From contig NZ_CP156660.1 in the NCBI RefSeq assembly GCF_039851975.1, forward strand, positions 3,477,035 through 3,541,034: a stretch of 64,000 nucleotides of DNA, in the 5' to 3' direction. Both the position numbers and the translations under genes were made by a program. Every line of letters starts with the position of its first letter. Position 1 is the stretch's first letter. This document shows, piece by piece, positions 34,687 to 43,353 of the stretch. The notes below the pieces were generated by a model, which saw only the letters and a list, made by a program, of their open reading frames with translations, had not been told where the DNA came from and searched no databases. The stretch is from Desulfoscipio sp. XC116 (GTDB taxonomy: Bacteria; Bacillota; Desulfotomaculia; Desulfotomaculales; Desulfallaceae).

Positions 34687-35301
34687 CTATAACCAGCCCC
34701 GGGAGTAATCTTCAAAGCAGTCAAGACACACAAATTCGTTATCACGTATTCTGGCCCGGGGCTCCATTACGTATTCCCCGCAGCGGGAGCACTGAACAGA
34801 AGGGAAAATCCGCGCTTTGGACGGAAATTGAAAATCAATTTGCTCCACCTTGCAGAACTCTTCTTCGGGCATGTGCAGGATTTGTTCTACACGCCGGCCT
34901 CGAGCCAGCTGATATTTAGCCTTTTCATTTTCGGTGGCCGTACCTCCAAACACTTTGCTGCTCAATTGGGCTGCATCGGGGTCGGGCCGATGCAAGACAG
35001 CACCGTTAACCGATATACGCAAAGCCCGGTTGGCATTGCGGCTGCCAAAAGTGTACACTTGTTTGCCCCGGTCACGATAAATTAGATTGCCCTTACCCAA
35101 GGTGCAACCCGTCAGTACCATGACAGCGTCTACGCCGCAGGCGTCATTTTCCACAATAGCCAGCAGTTCCTCATCAGGCGAACGCAGTTCCTGCAAATGT
35201 TTTAGAGCTATCTCCGATACTCTGTAGCCAATAGCCAATCCAGGACAAACATGCCCGTGAAACTCAATGGCTTTTTCCCAGGGGGACTTTTCCATACACA
35301 T
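34687..35301 (-). CDS. fmdE: FmdE-like protein with C-terminal zinc ribbon
   Basis: A 204-residue protein: FmdE domain (residues 1-145) with FHGHVCPGLAIGYR and VENDACGVDAVMVLTGCTLGKGN, and a C-terminal TraR/DksA-like zinc ribbon with CSRCGEYV and CLDCFEDY. Known: FmdE is encoded near molybdenum formylmethanofuran dehydrogenase in methanogens, but relatives are widespread in anaerobes and bind metal; the function is not proven. It is convergent with trmO. The CX(n)H/C residues of the HVCPG motif are intact. Confidence 0.88.
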   Translation of the reverse strand: MCMEKSPWEKAIEFHGHVCPGLAIGYRVSEIALKHLQELRSPDEELLAIVENDACGVDAVMVLTGCTLGKGNLIYRDRGKQVYTFGSRNANRALRISVNGAVLHRPDPDAAQLSSKVFGGTATENEKAKYQLARGRRVEQILHMPEEEFCKVEQIDFQFPSKARIFPSVQCSRCGEYVMEPRARIRDNEFVCLDCFEDYSRGWL

Positions 35302-35648
35302 GTTTTAGCACCTCGTTTATAAATTTATTCACGCCTAATGCTTTAAAAAAACTATTCTTTGTCAAGCTTTGGTGGGAAAACAAACAGCCACCAAGACGCC
35401 TCTTCTTGAGACAGACCTTCGTGGCCACGTTTTAACTTTTATACTTACTCAATATAAATAACCGAACATATTTTTTGCTTGCAATAAAATCAATCAGCTT
35501 CCAGCCGATTATTTACGTTTTTATGCTAACCGGTTTTTGGCTATTTGTCAACCACTTACCCGACAATCGCTATATATCGGAACCTCGCATGAGTCTCACG
35601 ACTTTCAATATCCCCATACCCGGCGCCGATCTACTTATCGGAACCGCT
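35302..35648. other. Intergenic region between fmdE and a lipoprotein gene
   Basis: No supported gene. A hairpin-capable sequence TTGGTGG / CCACCAA lies at about 35370-35396. ORFs here read through the neighbouring lipoprotein gene in other frames. Confidence 0.4.
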
Positions 35649-36365
35649 CTACATCCGGCTTATCATCTCACTGATGTCCCGCACCGTAACATCAGCCGGC
35701 AATTCAAAAATATCAGCCGGCAAGGCTCCCACTTCCAAGTTTTTATACTCCATAACAGACTTAGTGCCGTTAGCATCCGTTTCTTCCACACGCACGGGCA
35801 GCCCGCAGTCTTCCCGCACCCACATCTTGGCTTCATCTTGCGAGTCCTTTTCTCTAGCCAAAAGGACTCTGCATTTAACACCTTCATGGTTCACAGTTTC
35901 CAGTTCGGTAATTACATCCTCGCCGTCTACATCCTCCGTATAGTCAAGGGGCGTATCAATTTCATCGCTATCCCCCTGCATATCCTCATCAGTATATTTG
36001 ATAGCCGTATTTTCAGCCGGGTTGTAACTGTAAAAAGTATTACCATCAGAAAGCATAATTATTTTTTGTCCCTCGGCTGTGGTTTCATTTTTCACATTGT
36101 CACCGTGCGCCCACATCTTACCCCGTACGATAATATCTTCCACCGTTAAAACATAATCACAAGTCATACCCTCATTTTTTTGTCCTTTAGCCAATAAATC
36201 CCGCGCGGATTCCCGATCGGTGCTTTGCGCCGCCTCTTGTCCCGTATCGGCGGTTTGGCTGCCGCCGCTGCTTTCCTGCTTATCGCCACCGCACCCGGCC
36301 AGGCCAAAGGAACCAAAAATGATAAAAAGCACGATGGTCAAAAATATCTTAAACTTATTCAACAC
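35649..36365 (-). CDS. Lipoprotein with LolA/LppX-like domain
   Basis: A 238-residue lipoprotein: basic N-terminus, hydrophobic helix, lipobox FGLAGC (Cys about 25), a Ser/Gln/Thr-rich spacer, then a beta-rich domain (MTCDYVLTVEDIIVRGKM, MLSDGNTFYSYNPAENTA, MWVREDCGLPVRVEE) like outer-membrane lipoprotein-sorting protein folds. In Gram-positives these are surface lipoproteins of unknown cargo. GTG start at 36365 with GGGGGGAG upstream. Monocistronic. Confidence 0.82.
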   Translation of the reverse strand: MLNKFKIFLTIVLFIIFGSFGLAGCGGDKQESSGGSQTADTGQEAAQSTDRESARDLLAKGQKNEGMTCDYVLTVEDIIVRGKMWAHGDNVKNETTAEGQKIIMLSDGNTFYSYNPAENTAIKYTDEDMQGDSDEIDTPLDYTEDVDGEDVITELETVNHEGVKCRVLLAREKDSQDEAKMWVREDCGLPVRVEETDANGTKSVMEYKNLEVGALPADIFELPADVTVRDISEMISRM

Positions 36366-36427
36366 GTCACTCCCCCCCTTTAATTTTCACATATAATTCG
36401 GCATACGGGGAAAGTTACCCTTTATCT

Positions 36428-36574
36428 TCAAAGCATAATTTTACCGACATTTTGCTGCCTATTAACCTTGAATCTACCCGGCAAAGCTTTTAGCTCATCC
36501 GGCAACCCAGCCATAGACTCAACTAAAGCCAACAATTCCTCCAGCGCCGCGGTTTGATTTCCCGCTAAAACCAT
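36428..36574 (-). pseudogene. Remnant of a methyl-accepting chemotaxis protein C-terminus
   Basis: The 48-residue minus-strand frame contains NQTAALEELLALVESMAGL and PDELKALPGRFKV. This is the typical end of an MCP (Glu/Ala-rich helix, then a GRFKV tail). Upstream of the ATG the frame meets a stop and no MCP sequence continues, so it is a decayed leftover, not a gene. Confidence 0.6.
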
Positions 36575-36702
36575 TGCGTTTCACGCTCCCAACGCCTCCC
36601 GTAGCGCGAATGTTCACTCCCGCTGTCCGGCAATGTATATTTTTTATTATTTTCCGCACTCTAATAACAACAAACTACTTACCAAAGGAGCGCGATATAA
36701 TA

Positions 36703-37194
36703 ATGAGCACTAAAAAGTTGACCACATTACTGCTGGCACTGTTCGTCACCTCACTGATTATCTTCAGCGGCTGTTCCGCGGCCAAAAAACCCGGACCCAC
36801 GCAACCCGCCCCCAACCAGAATCAAACCAATAACAACGCTGCCAACCAGACTGATAATGAAGCTCAAAAGCAAAGCCGGGACATCGCCCGGGAAGCTGAC
36901 CAGGTGGACGGGGTTAAAAGTTCCACCGTGGTAGTGGCCGGAAATACCGCCTATATCGGACTGGATATCAAGGCTGACGTTGAAAAAAAGCAAACCAAAG
37001 ATATAGAGGAAGCAGTTATTAGTCGCGTTAAAGGCATTGAATCCAACATTAAAACCGTTTTTGTAAGCTCGGATGCAGATACGGTTACCCGCCTTAAAAA
37101 TATAGAGCGGGGCATAGCCGAAGGCATGCCAATGACAAGCTTCGACAACGAACTGAGTGAAATAGCACGTCGCTTAACGCCAAGAACCATGTAG
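36703..37194 (+). CDS. YhcN/YlaJ-family sporulation lipoprotein
   Basis: A 163-residue lipoprotein: signal MSTKKLTTLLLALFVTSL, lipobox FSGC, an Asn/Gln/Pro-rich spacer, and the YhcN/YlaJ domain (READQVDGVKSSTVVVAGNT, AYIGLDIKADVEK, VSSDADTVTRLKNIERGI). Known: these proteins are found in spore membranes and germination complexes. AAAGGAG lies 12 bases before ATG 36703. A hairpin terminator follows. Confidence 0.9.
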   Translation: MSTKKLTTLLLALFVTSLIIFSGCSAAKKPGPTQPAPNQNQTNNNAANQTDNEAQKQSRDIAREADQVDGVKSSTVVVAGNTAYIGLDIKADVEKKQTKDIEEAVISRVKGIESNIKTVFVSSDADTVTRLKNIERGIAEGMPMTSFDNELSEIARRLTPRTM

Positions 37195-37208
37195 TAAAAT
37201 AAGTAAGG

Positions 37209-37254
37209 GGCTGTTGCACAACAAGCTAAATAGTTCGTAATGCAACAGCCTTTT
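37209..37254 (+). terminator. Terminator after the YhcN-like gene
   Basis: GGCTGTTGCA / TGCAACAGCC, 10-bp perfect stem, then TTTTATAAAG. Confidence 0.7.
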
Positions 37255-37340
37255 ATAAAGATACCGGATTATTATCGGAATAATTCGCGTGTCCCGGCAT
37301 ATTAACTCTTCACACGACCTTCGGACAAATACACAGGGCA

Positions 37341-38663
37341 TTAAGAAAACTTAAAACGCACTAAAAAAGTGGTGCCGGCCGAGCTACAATCCACAGCTAT
37401 ACTGGCATTGTGTCTGGCAGCGATACTATAACAAACCGCCAGTCCCAAGCCGGTACCGTTATCTTTGGTAGTAAAAAAGGGGGTACCCAGCTTATCCAGT
37501 ACCGCGGGCTCAATGCCGCAGCCATTGTCTTGCACCGCTAGAATCACCTCGCCACCGGCCACGGCAGTACTAATAGCCACCCGGCCTTCGGCGGGCATGG
37601 CCTCCAACCCGTTGCGCACCAGGTTCAAGATGAGCTGACGCATCTCTTTGGCATCCAATAATAAATCAGGCACCTCGCCCAGTTTCAGATCAATATGCTT
37701 ACCATCCTTTATACTATCCGCCTGAATTAAGGGGAACAAATTTTTCACCAACGTGTTTATGTTTTGCATTATCTTTTCAACCGGTTTATTTTTAGCCAAA
37801 GCCAGAAAATCAGTAATAATGGCATTGGCCCGATCAAGTTCATCAATCATTAGGTCAAAATATTCTTTATATTGCAAGCAGCCTGTTTTACCGGACAATA
37901 TCTGCAAAAACCCCCGCACCGAAGTCATGGGATTGCGCACCTCATGCCCGATGGTTGCCGCCATTTCCCCTACTATACGCAAGCGCTCCAGCCGGGCCAT
38001 TTCCTGCTCTACCCGCTTATGCTCCGATATATCCTCAGCTAATACCATACCCCCGGCAATCCGTCCATCCTTGACAACCGGCGCCACGTTTAGCCTCGCA
38101 TAACGAATGCTGCCATTTTTATGTAATAATTCTATCTCGTAATTACCGGCTACACCGTGCTGCAGCCTTTTGGGAACTTCCTCCCTGACCCTTTCCTTAC
38201 ATCTATCCGACACTAGTTCGTATATATTTTTGCCAATCATTTCTTCATTCCGATATCCTAAAACATCCCGGCATTTGCGGTTGGCAAATACAACACTGGC
38301 ACTGGTATCATATGTATAAAAAAGTTCATTCATGCTCTCCATCAGAGTACTCAGATAATCAAGCTGTTCTTTAAGCTTTTTTTCACTTTCCCGCAGCGTT
38401 TTTTCCATACATCTGCGCACATTGATTTCCCTTTGCAGCCTATCGTTGACGCAAGCCAGTTCACGGGTCCGTTCCCGCACTAAATCTTCCAACCGGTAGC
38501 GATGCTGTCTCAGATCATCTTCCAATCTTTTACTTGCGGTAATATCCCGAATACAATCAACACCCCCGGTCAGACAACCGGCACCGTCATAAAACGGTGC
38601 GTCAGTTATCCATAGATAGCCTCCCCGGCCCTGATATACTTGTTGGCATAAAAATTTCAGCAT
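37341..38663 (-). CDS. PAS-containing sensor histidine kinase, N-terminally disrupted
   Basis: Seen: the ORF opens inside a PAS/PAC end (VYQGRGGYLWITDAP, then GGVDCIRDITASKR), followed by a coiled coil, a full PAS domain (about 115-235), HisKA GHEVRNPMTSVRGFLQIL and HATPase_c with LILNLVRNGLEAM, VQDNGCGIEPAVL and GTGLGLAVCYSIA. The catalytic half is a close paralog of the kinase at 14887-16536. Odd: the first PAS domain continues upstream in other frames (38602-38880), so the gene is broken by frameshifts. The remaining ORF could still be expressed as a soluble kinase, but no ribosome site supports the ATG at 38663. Confidence 0.75.
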   Translation of the reverse strand: MLKFLCQQVYQGRGGYLWITDAPFYDGAGCLTGGVDCIRDITASKRLEDDLRQHRYRLEDLVRERTRELACVNDRLQREINVRRCMEKTLRESEKKLKEQLDYLSTLMESMNELFYTYDTSASVVFANRKCRDVLGYRNEEMIGKNIYELVSDRCKERVREEVPKRLQHGVAGNYEIELLHKNGSIRYARLNVAPVVKDGRIAGGMVLAEDISEHKRVEQEMARLERLRIVGEMAATIGHEVRNPMTSVRGFLQILSGKTGCLQYKEYFDLMIDELDRANAIITDFLALAKNKPVEKIMQNINTLVKNLFPLIQADSIKDGKHIDLKLGEVPDLLLDAKEMRQLILNLVRNGLEAMPAEGRVAISTAVAGGEVILAVQDNGCGIEPAVLDKLGTPFFTTKDNGTGLGLAVCYSIAARHNASIAVDCSSAGTTFLVRFKFS

Positions 38664-38880
38664 ATAGTATATTTCCCTTCCTTTTTATATACTTATACTG
38701 TTGACCGATCTCTAACTCATCCACTCCGAATAAATCCGCCGCTACCGGCCCGGGCTGACCGTAAAATAACACTAAAGTAGGCATAACCACCCTTGCCCAA
38801 ATTCTTAAGGATACAATCTTGCAAGGTATATTTTGGACATCCGCGGCAAGTTTTCCTGCACCTCTGTATCGAAATATCAC
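38602..38880 (-). pseudogene. Frameshifted N-terminal PAS fragment of the kinase
   Basis: In one minus frame the sequence reads FYGQPGPVAADLFGVDELE and YKYIKRKGNILYAEIFMPT, the middle of a PAS domain whose end (VYQGRGGYLW) is in the kinase frame. In a third frame just upstream it reads KNLGKGGYAYFSV, which should precede FYG. At least two frame changes are needed, near 38640 and near 38770. Either sequencing indels or true decay. Confidence 0.65.
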
Positions 38881-39251
38881 AATAAAACAAATAAATTACA
38901 GTGGACGGTGTGAAAACAAAGCATGTTCCCTAAAAACGCAAACGGTAAACTGGCTCCGGACAGTTTTAAAAAGAAGGGTTTTACGAAGCGCTGCAGAATG
39001 CAAAAGCATAAAGGTTATGCATAAATACATAACCCCGACCGTATACATCGAGAATATTTGTACAATATACCGGGCGTCTCACATTAAAAAACACGGCGTA
39101 TGCAAATAAGGCAACAATAGCTGCGTTTTAAACCAAACTGATATGCTTTTACACACACAAATAATATGCGTAATAATAATGCTCAACTAAATCTAAATAC
39201 TCGAAGAGATAAGCATTTAGAAAGTCCCGCGCTAACCTGGAGGAGGTTAAA
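38881..39251. other. Divergent intergenic region before the sigma-54 activator gene
   Basis: 371 bases with no gene that I can support. The far end carries the strong GGAGGAGG ribosome site (about 39238) of the activator gene. Confidence 0.35.
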
Positions 39252-41360
39252 ATGTTAGTTAAAGATATTATGACGCCGATCGGCATCAGTCTTCGTCCCG
39301 ACCAGCCGGCGCAAGAGGCCTGGCGATTAATCAAGCAGCACAAGGTTGCCGGTCTGCCGGTGCTAAATTCGGAAGAGAAGATTATCGGCTTAATCACCAG
39401 GAACGATATCATTGAATGGGGCCCCAAGGTGTTTATGGAAACCACCGCTGCGGCCGATATAATGCAAAGCCCCGTGCATACCATTGGTGAAGATGATTCC
39501 CCAACGGACGTCTGGACTTTACACGGACAAGTTTTTCCAGTGGTCAATCAAGACTGCCGTTTCAGCGGCTTACTGGAAAAAGACAAAGTCGGCAGCGAGC
39601 TTCTAAACAAGGCCAGCTGGATACTGCTGCAGGTGGATACCATTTTGGATTCGGTGAACAATGGCATCATCGCTATCAACAATGACGGTGAAATTCGCCT
39701 GTATAACCAAGCAGCCCAGAAAATAACCAGGCGGTCCAAAAATTATGCCATGGGACGCCATCTTTCCGAGGTTATTATCCCGCAAGGATTGCTGGATATA
39801 TTAAAGGACGGCAAAAGCCGCAAAGACTATAAACTATCCATAACTTACACCAAAGGAAACCGCATCTACCTGACCAACCGCAGTCCGATCTATGAAAACG
39901 GGCAAATTGTTGGCGCTGTAGCTATTTTCCAGGATATTTCGGAAGTTGAGCTTATATCTCAAGAACTTAATTCAGTTAAACAATTAAATAAAAAATTAGA
40001 ACTTATTATTGAGTCATCCTATGATGGTATTATCATTACCAATGCCCAGGGTCTTATCATTAAAGCCAACCAGGCCCACGAACGCATTACCGGCATACCT
40101 TCGTCCCAGATTCATGACCGGAACATGAACTACCTGATAGAAAAAAAAGTTTATGCCCATTCCATCGTCAAAGCTGTGCTGCAAGCCGGCGAACCCGTTA
40201 CCGTGGTAGAAAAAGACCACTTTTTGATAACCGGCAGCCCCGTACGGAACCACGACGGAGAAATTGAGCGTATTGTTGTTAATATACGTGACCTTACCGA
40301 GCTTAATGAATTGCGTGAGCAGCTCGAGCAGACTAAGGAACTAAGCGAGCGTTACCAGGATGAGTTAAACCAACTACGCGGACGTCTTTTAAACCAGCAG
40401 GGGCTGATCTTCAACTCCCCCAAAATGCGGGAGCTGCTGCAAGCAGCGATACGGCTGGCTATAGTGGATACCACGGTGTTGATTCTGGGAGAATCGGGAG
40501 TAGGCAAGGAAGTCTTTGCCCGAACCATCCACAATAACAGTAAACGCAAAAACGGACCTTTCATTACCGTCAACTGCGGGGCTATACCCGAAAATTTATT
40601 GGAATCGGAGATGTTCGGCTATGAACGAGGCGCTTTCACCGGCGCCAACCGGGAGGGCAAAGCGGGCATGTTTGAGCTGGCCAATAACGGCACCCTGTTT
40701 TTGGACGAAATTGGTGATTTGCCGACGGGCTTTCAGGTTAAACTGCTCCGGGCCATCCAGGAGAGAGAAGTACTCCGGGTGGGCGGCAGCAAACCCAAGC
40801 CTGTTAATGTGCGGATATTGGCAGCCACCAACCGCGATTTGGAAACGATGGTCAGGGAGGGGCAGTTCAGGGAAGATTTATACTTCCGCATCAATGTGGT
40901 ACCACTGAACATTTGCTCCCTGCGAGAGCGCAAAGAGGATATCATACCTCTGGCCTATGCTTTTAAACATAAGTATGAAGAACAGTATGGCATTCGCAAA
41001 AAAATAAACCCCCGGGTTTTTGACGCCTTTTTACACTACCACTGGCCCGGTAACGTGCGAGAATTGGATAATATGATAGAAAGGCTGATGGTTACCATAA
41101 CTGATGATGAAATTACTGTGAGCCATTTACCGGCTCACGTTTTTGAAAACCTGGAGCATCAGCAGCCTGAAGTTTATGTAAAGGGCATTATGCCGCTAAA
41201 GAGTGCCGTTATGGAGGTAGAGCGACAGTTAATCAGTGCGGCTATTAAGGAATGCGGCAGCGCCAACAGAGCAGCTCGCGCCTTAAAGGTAGATCAGTCC
41301 ACCATTGTACGCAAAATCAGCCGATTAAAATCATGTGGCCTGGCTATATCGGAAAGTTAA
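39252..41360 (+). CDS. Sigma-54-dependent transcriptional activator with CBS pair and two PAS domains
   Basis: Seen: two CBS domains (residues 1-125; KDIMTPIGISLRPDQPAQEA), PAS 1 (about 130-245), PAS 2 (about 250-365), AAA+ domain (about 385-615) with Walker A GESGVGKE, the sigma-54 contact loop GAFTGANREGK, and Walker B LFLDEIGDLP, and a C-terminal Fis-type HTH (ANRAARALKVDQSTIVRKIS). Known: it remodels sigma-54 RNA polymerase at -24/-12 promoters. No sigma-54 promoter with the GG-N10-GC spacing was found upstream of the next genes, so its target is outside or unrecognised. ATG with GGAGGAGG. Confidence 0.94.
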   Translation: MLVKDIMTPIGISLRPDQPAQEAWRLIKQHKVAGLPVLNSEEKIIGLITRNDIIEWGPKVFMETTAAADIMQSPVHTIGEDDSPTDVWTLHGQVFPVVNQDCRFSGLLEKDKVGSELLNKASWILLQVDTILDSVNNGIIAINNDGEIRLYNQAAQKITRRSKNYAMGRHLSEVIIPQGLLDILKDGKSRKDYKLSITYTKGNRIYLTNRSPIYENGQIVGAVAIFQDISEVELISQELNSVKQLNKKLELIIESSYDGIIITNAQGLIIKANQAHERITGIPSSQIHDRNMNYLIEKKVYAHSIVKAVLQAGEPVTVVEKDHFLITGSPVRNHDGEIERIVVNIRDLTELNELREQLEQTKELSERYQDELNQLRGRLLNQQGLIFNSPKMRELLQAAIRLAIVDTTVLILGESGVGKEVFARTIHNNSKRKNGPFITVNCGAIPENLLESEMFGYERGAFTGANREGKAGMFELANNGTLFLDEIGDLPTGFQVKLLRAIQEREVLRVGGSKPKPVNVRILAATNRDLETMVREGQFREDLYFRINVVPLNICSLRERKEDIIPLAYAFKHKYEEQYGIRKKINPRVFDAFLHYHWPGNVRELDNMIERLMVTITDDEITVSHLPAHVFENLEHQQPEVYVKGIMPLKSAVMEVERQLISAAIKECGSANRAARALKVDQSTIVRKISRLKSCGLAISES

Positions 41361-41377
41361 GCCAGGCCTCAAAGCAC

Positions 41378-41575
41378 TTATTCCACTACTTCATAGCCGG
41401 CTTCCTTAATAGCTTGGGCTATTTGCGCCCTTTGGGCGGAGCCGGTTACTGCCACTTCTTTTTTAGTCAAGTTCACCTGTACATTTTCAACACCGGCAAT
41501 GCCTTTAACCGCTTTTTCTACGGCCATCTGACAGTGCTGACAGCTCATACCCTCCACTTTAAACGTCTGACTCAT
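41378..41575 (-). CDS. copZ: Heavy-metal-associated domain protein (CopZ-like copper chaperone)
   Basis: A 65-residue HMA domain: VEGMSCQHCQMAVEKAV metal site (CX2C) and a C-terminal IKEAGYEVVE. Known: such proteins carry Cu+ to a P-type ATPase. ATG 41575 with AAGGGGG upstream; GTG 41587 is an alternative. No copper ATPase or regulator is nearby, so it is an isolated chaperone gene, convergent with the activator gene. Confidence 0.88.
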   Translation of the reverse strand: MSQTFKVEGMSCQHCQMAVEKAVKGIAGVENVQVNLTKKEVAVTGSAQRAQIAQAIKEAGYEVVE

Positions 41576-41716
41576 TTCCAAACTCACCCCCTTGGCGTAC
41601 TTATGTCGAGCTTTATTTAGTTAAAGTTCAAGCACTTACGTTATTGTTTTCCTTTAAGAATATATTATGCCATTGTTAAAAAATCCTATCAACAACCATC
41701 TCATTAATCATCCATT

Positions 41717-41860
41717 TTGCTTTACCAGGAGCTATATGCCCATACAAACAATACGGATGTGAAAGATATGCTCAGCAAGCTGCTGCAAGAGGAAAAAATG
41801 CACTTGGTGGAGCTAAGAGAACAATACGAAGAATTGCATAATAGCGCGACAAAATACTAG
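41717..41860 (+). pseudogene. Tail of a ferritin-like protein (remnant)
   Basis: The frame ending at TAG 41858-41860 reads QELYAHTNNTDVKDML, then LLQEEKMHLVELREQYEEL. This matches the last two helices of rubrerythrin/ferritin-like proteins, including an ExxxH-type pair. Upstream a TAA closes the frame and only a TTG with no ribosome site could start it. I call it a decayed fragment. The rest of the 41588-41992 gap holds the promoter at 41929-41957. Confidence 0.5.
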
Positions 41861-41928
41861 CCCCTTTATTATGCAAGCCTGGTAATGGCTGACAGACAAC
41901 CAGTGGTTAAAAAAAGCAATTTTGTTAA

Positions 41929-41957
41929 TTGACATTGTTTCAATATAGTTTTAAACT
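41929..41957 (+). promoter_or_regulatory. Sigma-A promoter of the HdrD-like gene
   Basis: TTGACA, 17-base spacer, TAAACT, 35 bases before the GTG start. A TGTTAATT direct repeat flanks it (41923 and 41960) and may be an operator. Confidence 0.7.
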
Positions 41958-41992
41958 AATGTTAATTAACTATTTAATAAGGGGGAGAAAAA

Positions 41993-43237
41993 GTGAGTGC
42001 AATCATAGCAGACAAGTTAGACCCCAACTTTCTAAGTGAGGTTATATCTAAAGCTCGTACAACTAGTGATGCTAATGATTTCTACAATTGCCTGGCTTGC
42101 GGTATGTGCAGCGCGGGATGCCCCTATAATGGCGTGCATGATAATGCCGACCCCAGGAAGTTCATTCGTATGCTGGTGCTGGGCATGCGCGAAGAGGTTT
42201 TCAACTCGGACTTTATTTGGGCCTGTACCCAGTGCGGACGCTGCACAATGGACTGTCCTATGGGAGTAGAAATATTAACTCTGGTGCGTACAGTTAGGGG
42301 AAATTTTGGTTTGAAGGCTCCCGGCTTCCTGCAGGACGTGGTAGATGCGCAAATTAACACCGGTAACCAGATGGAAGTTTCCACGGAAGATTACCTGGAC
42401 ACCCTGGAGTGGATGGAAGAGGAGCTGCAGGAGGAAGTCGGCGACCCCAACGCCAAAATCCCCATTGATAAAGAAGGCGCAGACTTTTTGTTCCTCTGGG
42501 ACCCGCGGGAAATTAAATATTATCCCAATGACGTGCAAAGCATCGCCAAGATAATGTGGTATGTGGGCGCCAACTGGACATGCAGCAGCAAATGGTGGGA
42601 TGCCACCCACTACGCTCTGTTTAGCGGCAATGACGAAGAGGCGGCCATTATCACCCAGCGCTACGCCGATGAGGTTAAGCGCCTTAAAGTAAAGGAACTT
42701 GTGGTCACTGAGTGCGGACATGCCACCCACGCCAATAAATGGGGTCCCAAAGTTTGGCTCACCAAGGACAATACATACCCCGTGAAAAGCATCGTGGAAA
42801 AATATGTGGAATGGTTTGAAGCCGGCCTGCTTAAAGTTGATCCCACCATTAATAGCGAGCCCATCACTCTGCACGATCCCTGTAATTCAGTGCGCAAGCA
42901 AGGTCTGGGAGACGCCATGCGCTATGTATTAAAGAAAACCGTTATGAATTTCGAAGAAATGAACCCGCACGGAATTTATAATTACTGCTGCGGCGGTGGC
43001 GGCGGGCTGCTGGCCATGGGCAAAGATATCTACCCCTACAGAATGGCTAAAGGTAAACTCAAAGCAGACCAGATTAATGCCACGGGCTGCAAGCTGATAG
43101 CCTGTCCGTGCCACAACTGTTTCGACCAGTTAACCGACATCATCAAATACTACGAGCTGGAAGGTGCCCGGGTCATTCACCTGCACCATTTGATCAGCCA
43201 CGCTTTATTATTAGATGAAAAGCCAAACAAACAGTAA
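41993..43237 (+). CDS. HdrD/DsrK/HmcF-like (Fe-S)-binding oxidoreductase
   Basis: A 414-residue protein: two 4Fe-4S motifs (CLACGMCSAGCP, CTQCGRCTMDCP) at the N-terminus and the CCG domain with HDPCNSVRKQG, NYCCGGGGG and CPCHNCFDQL. Known: HdrD-type subunits use a noncubane cluster held by CCG motifs to reduce disulfides such as CoM-S-S-CoB or DsrC trisulfide. Here no DsrM-like partner or membrane gene is adjacent, so it may work with a soluble disulfide. GTG with GGGGGAG upstream; promoter and terminator make it monocistronic. Confidence 0.9.
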   Translation: MSAIIADKLDPNFLSEVISKARTTSDANDFYNCLACGMCSAGCPYNGVHDNADPRKFIRMLVLGMREEVFNSDFIWACTQCGRCTMDCPMGVEILTLVRTVRGNFGLKAPGFLQDVVDAQINTGNQMEVSTEDYLDTLEWMEEELQEEVGDPNAKIPIDKEGADFLFLWDPREIKYYPNDVQSIAKIMWYVGANWTCSSKWWDATHYALFSGNDEEAAIITQRYADEVKRLKVKELVVTECGHATHANKWGPKVWLTKDNTYPVKSIVEKYVEWFEAGLLKVDPTINSEPITLHDPCNSVRKQGLGDAMRYVLKKTVMNFEEMNPHGIYNYCCGGGGGLLAMGKDIYPYRMAKGKLKADQINATGCKLIACPCHNCFDQLTDIIKYYELEGARVIHLHHLISHALLLDEKPNKQ

Positions 43238-43251
43238 ATATATAAATATAA

Positions 43252-43287
43252 GCAAATAGTTCCGTTGCCTATTGCGGAACTATTTGC
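43252..43287 (+). terminator. Terminator of the HdrD-like gene
   Basis: GCAAATAGTTCCG / CGGAACTATTTGC, 13-bp perfect stem with 10-base loop, no clear U-tract; may serve both converging genes. Confidence 0.6.
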
Positions 43288-43353
43288 TCTGTAAATGCCA
43301 TAACAATAGCATCATCCACCCGCTTCATAACATCGGGCTTGGCCATAAAGCCG

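Noticed and set aside
35475-36149. 224-codon plus-strand ORF
   Set aside because: It is antisense to the lipoprotein at 35649-36365, which has a lipobox, a coherent domain and its own ribosome site.
38819-39109. 96-codon plus-strand ORF
   Set aside because: No ribosome site or domain; it overlaps the broken PAS region and an AT-rich gap.
41890-41925. Possible sigma-54 promoter before the HdrD-like gene
   Set aside because: GG and GC are 9 instead of 10 bases apart (TGGTTAAAAAAAGC), and a near-perfect sigma-A promoter is present just downstream.
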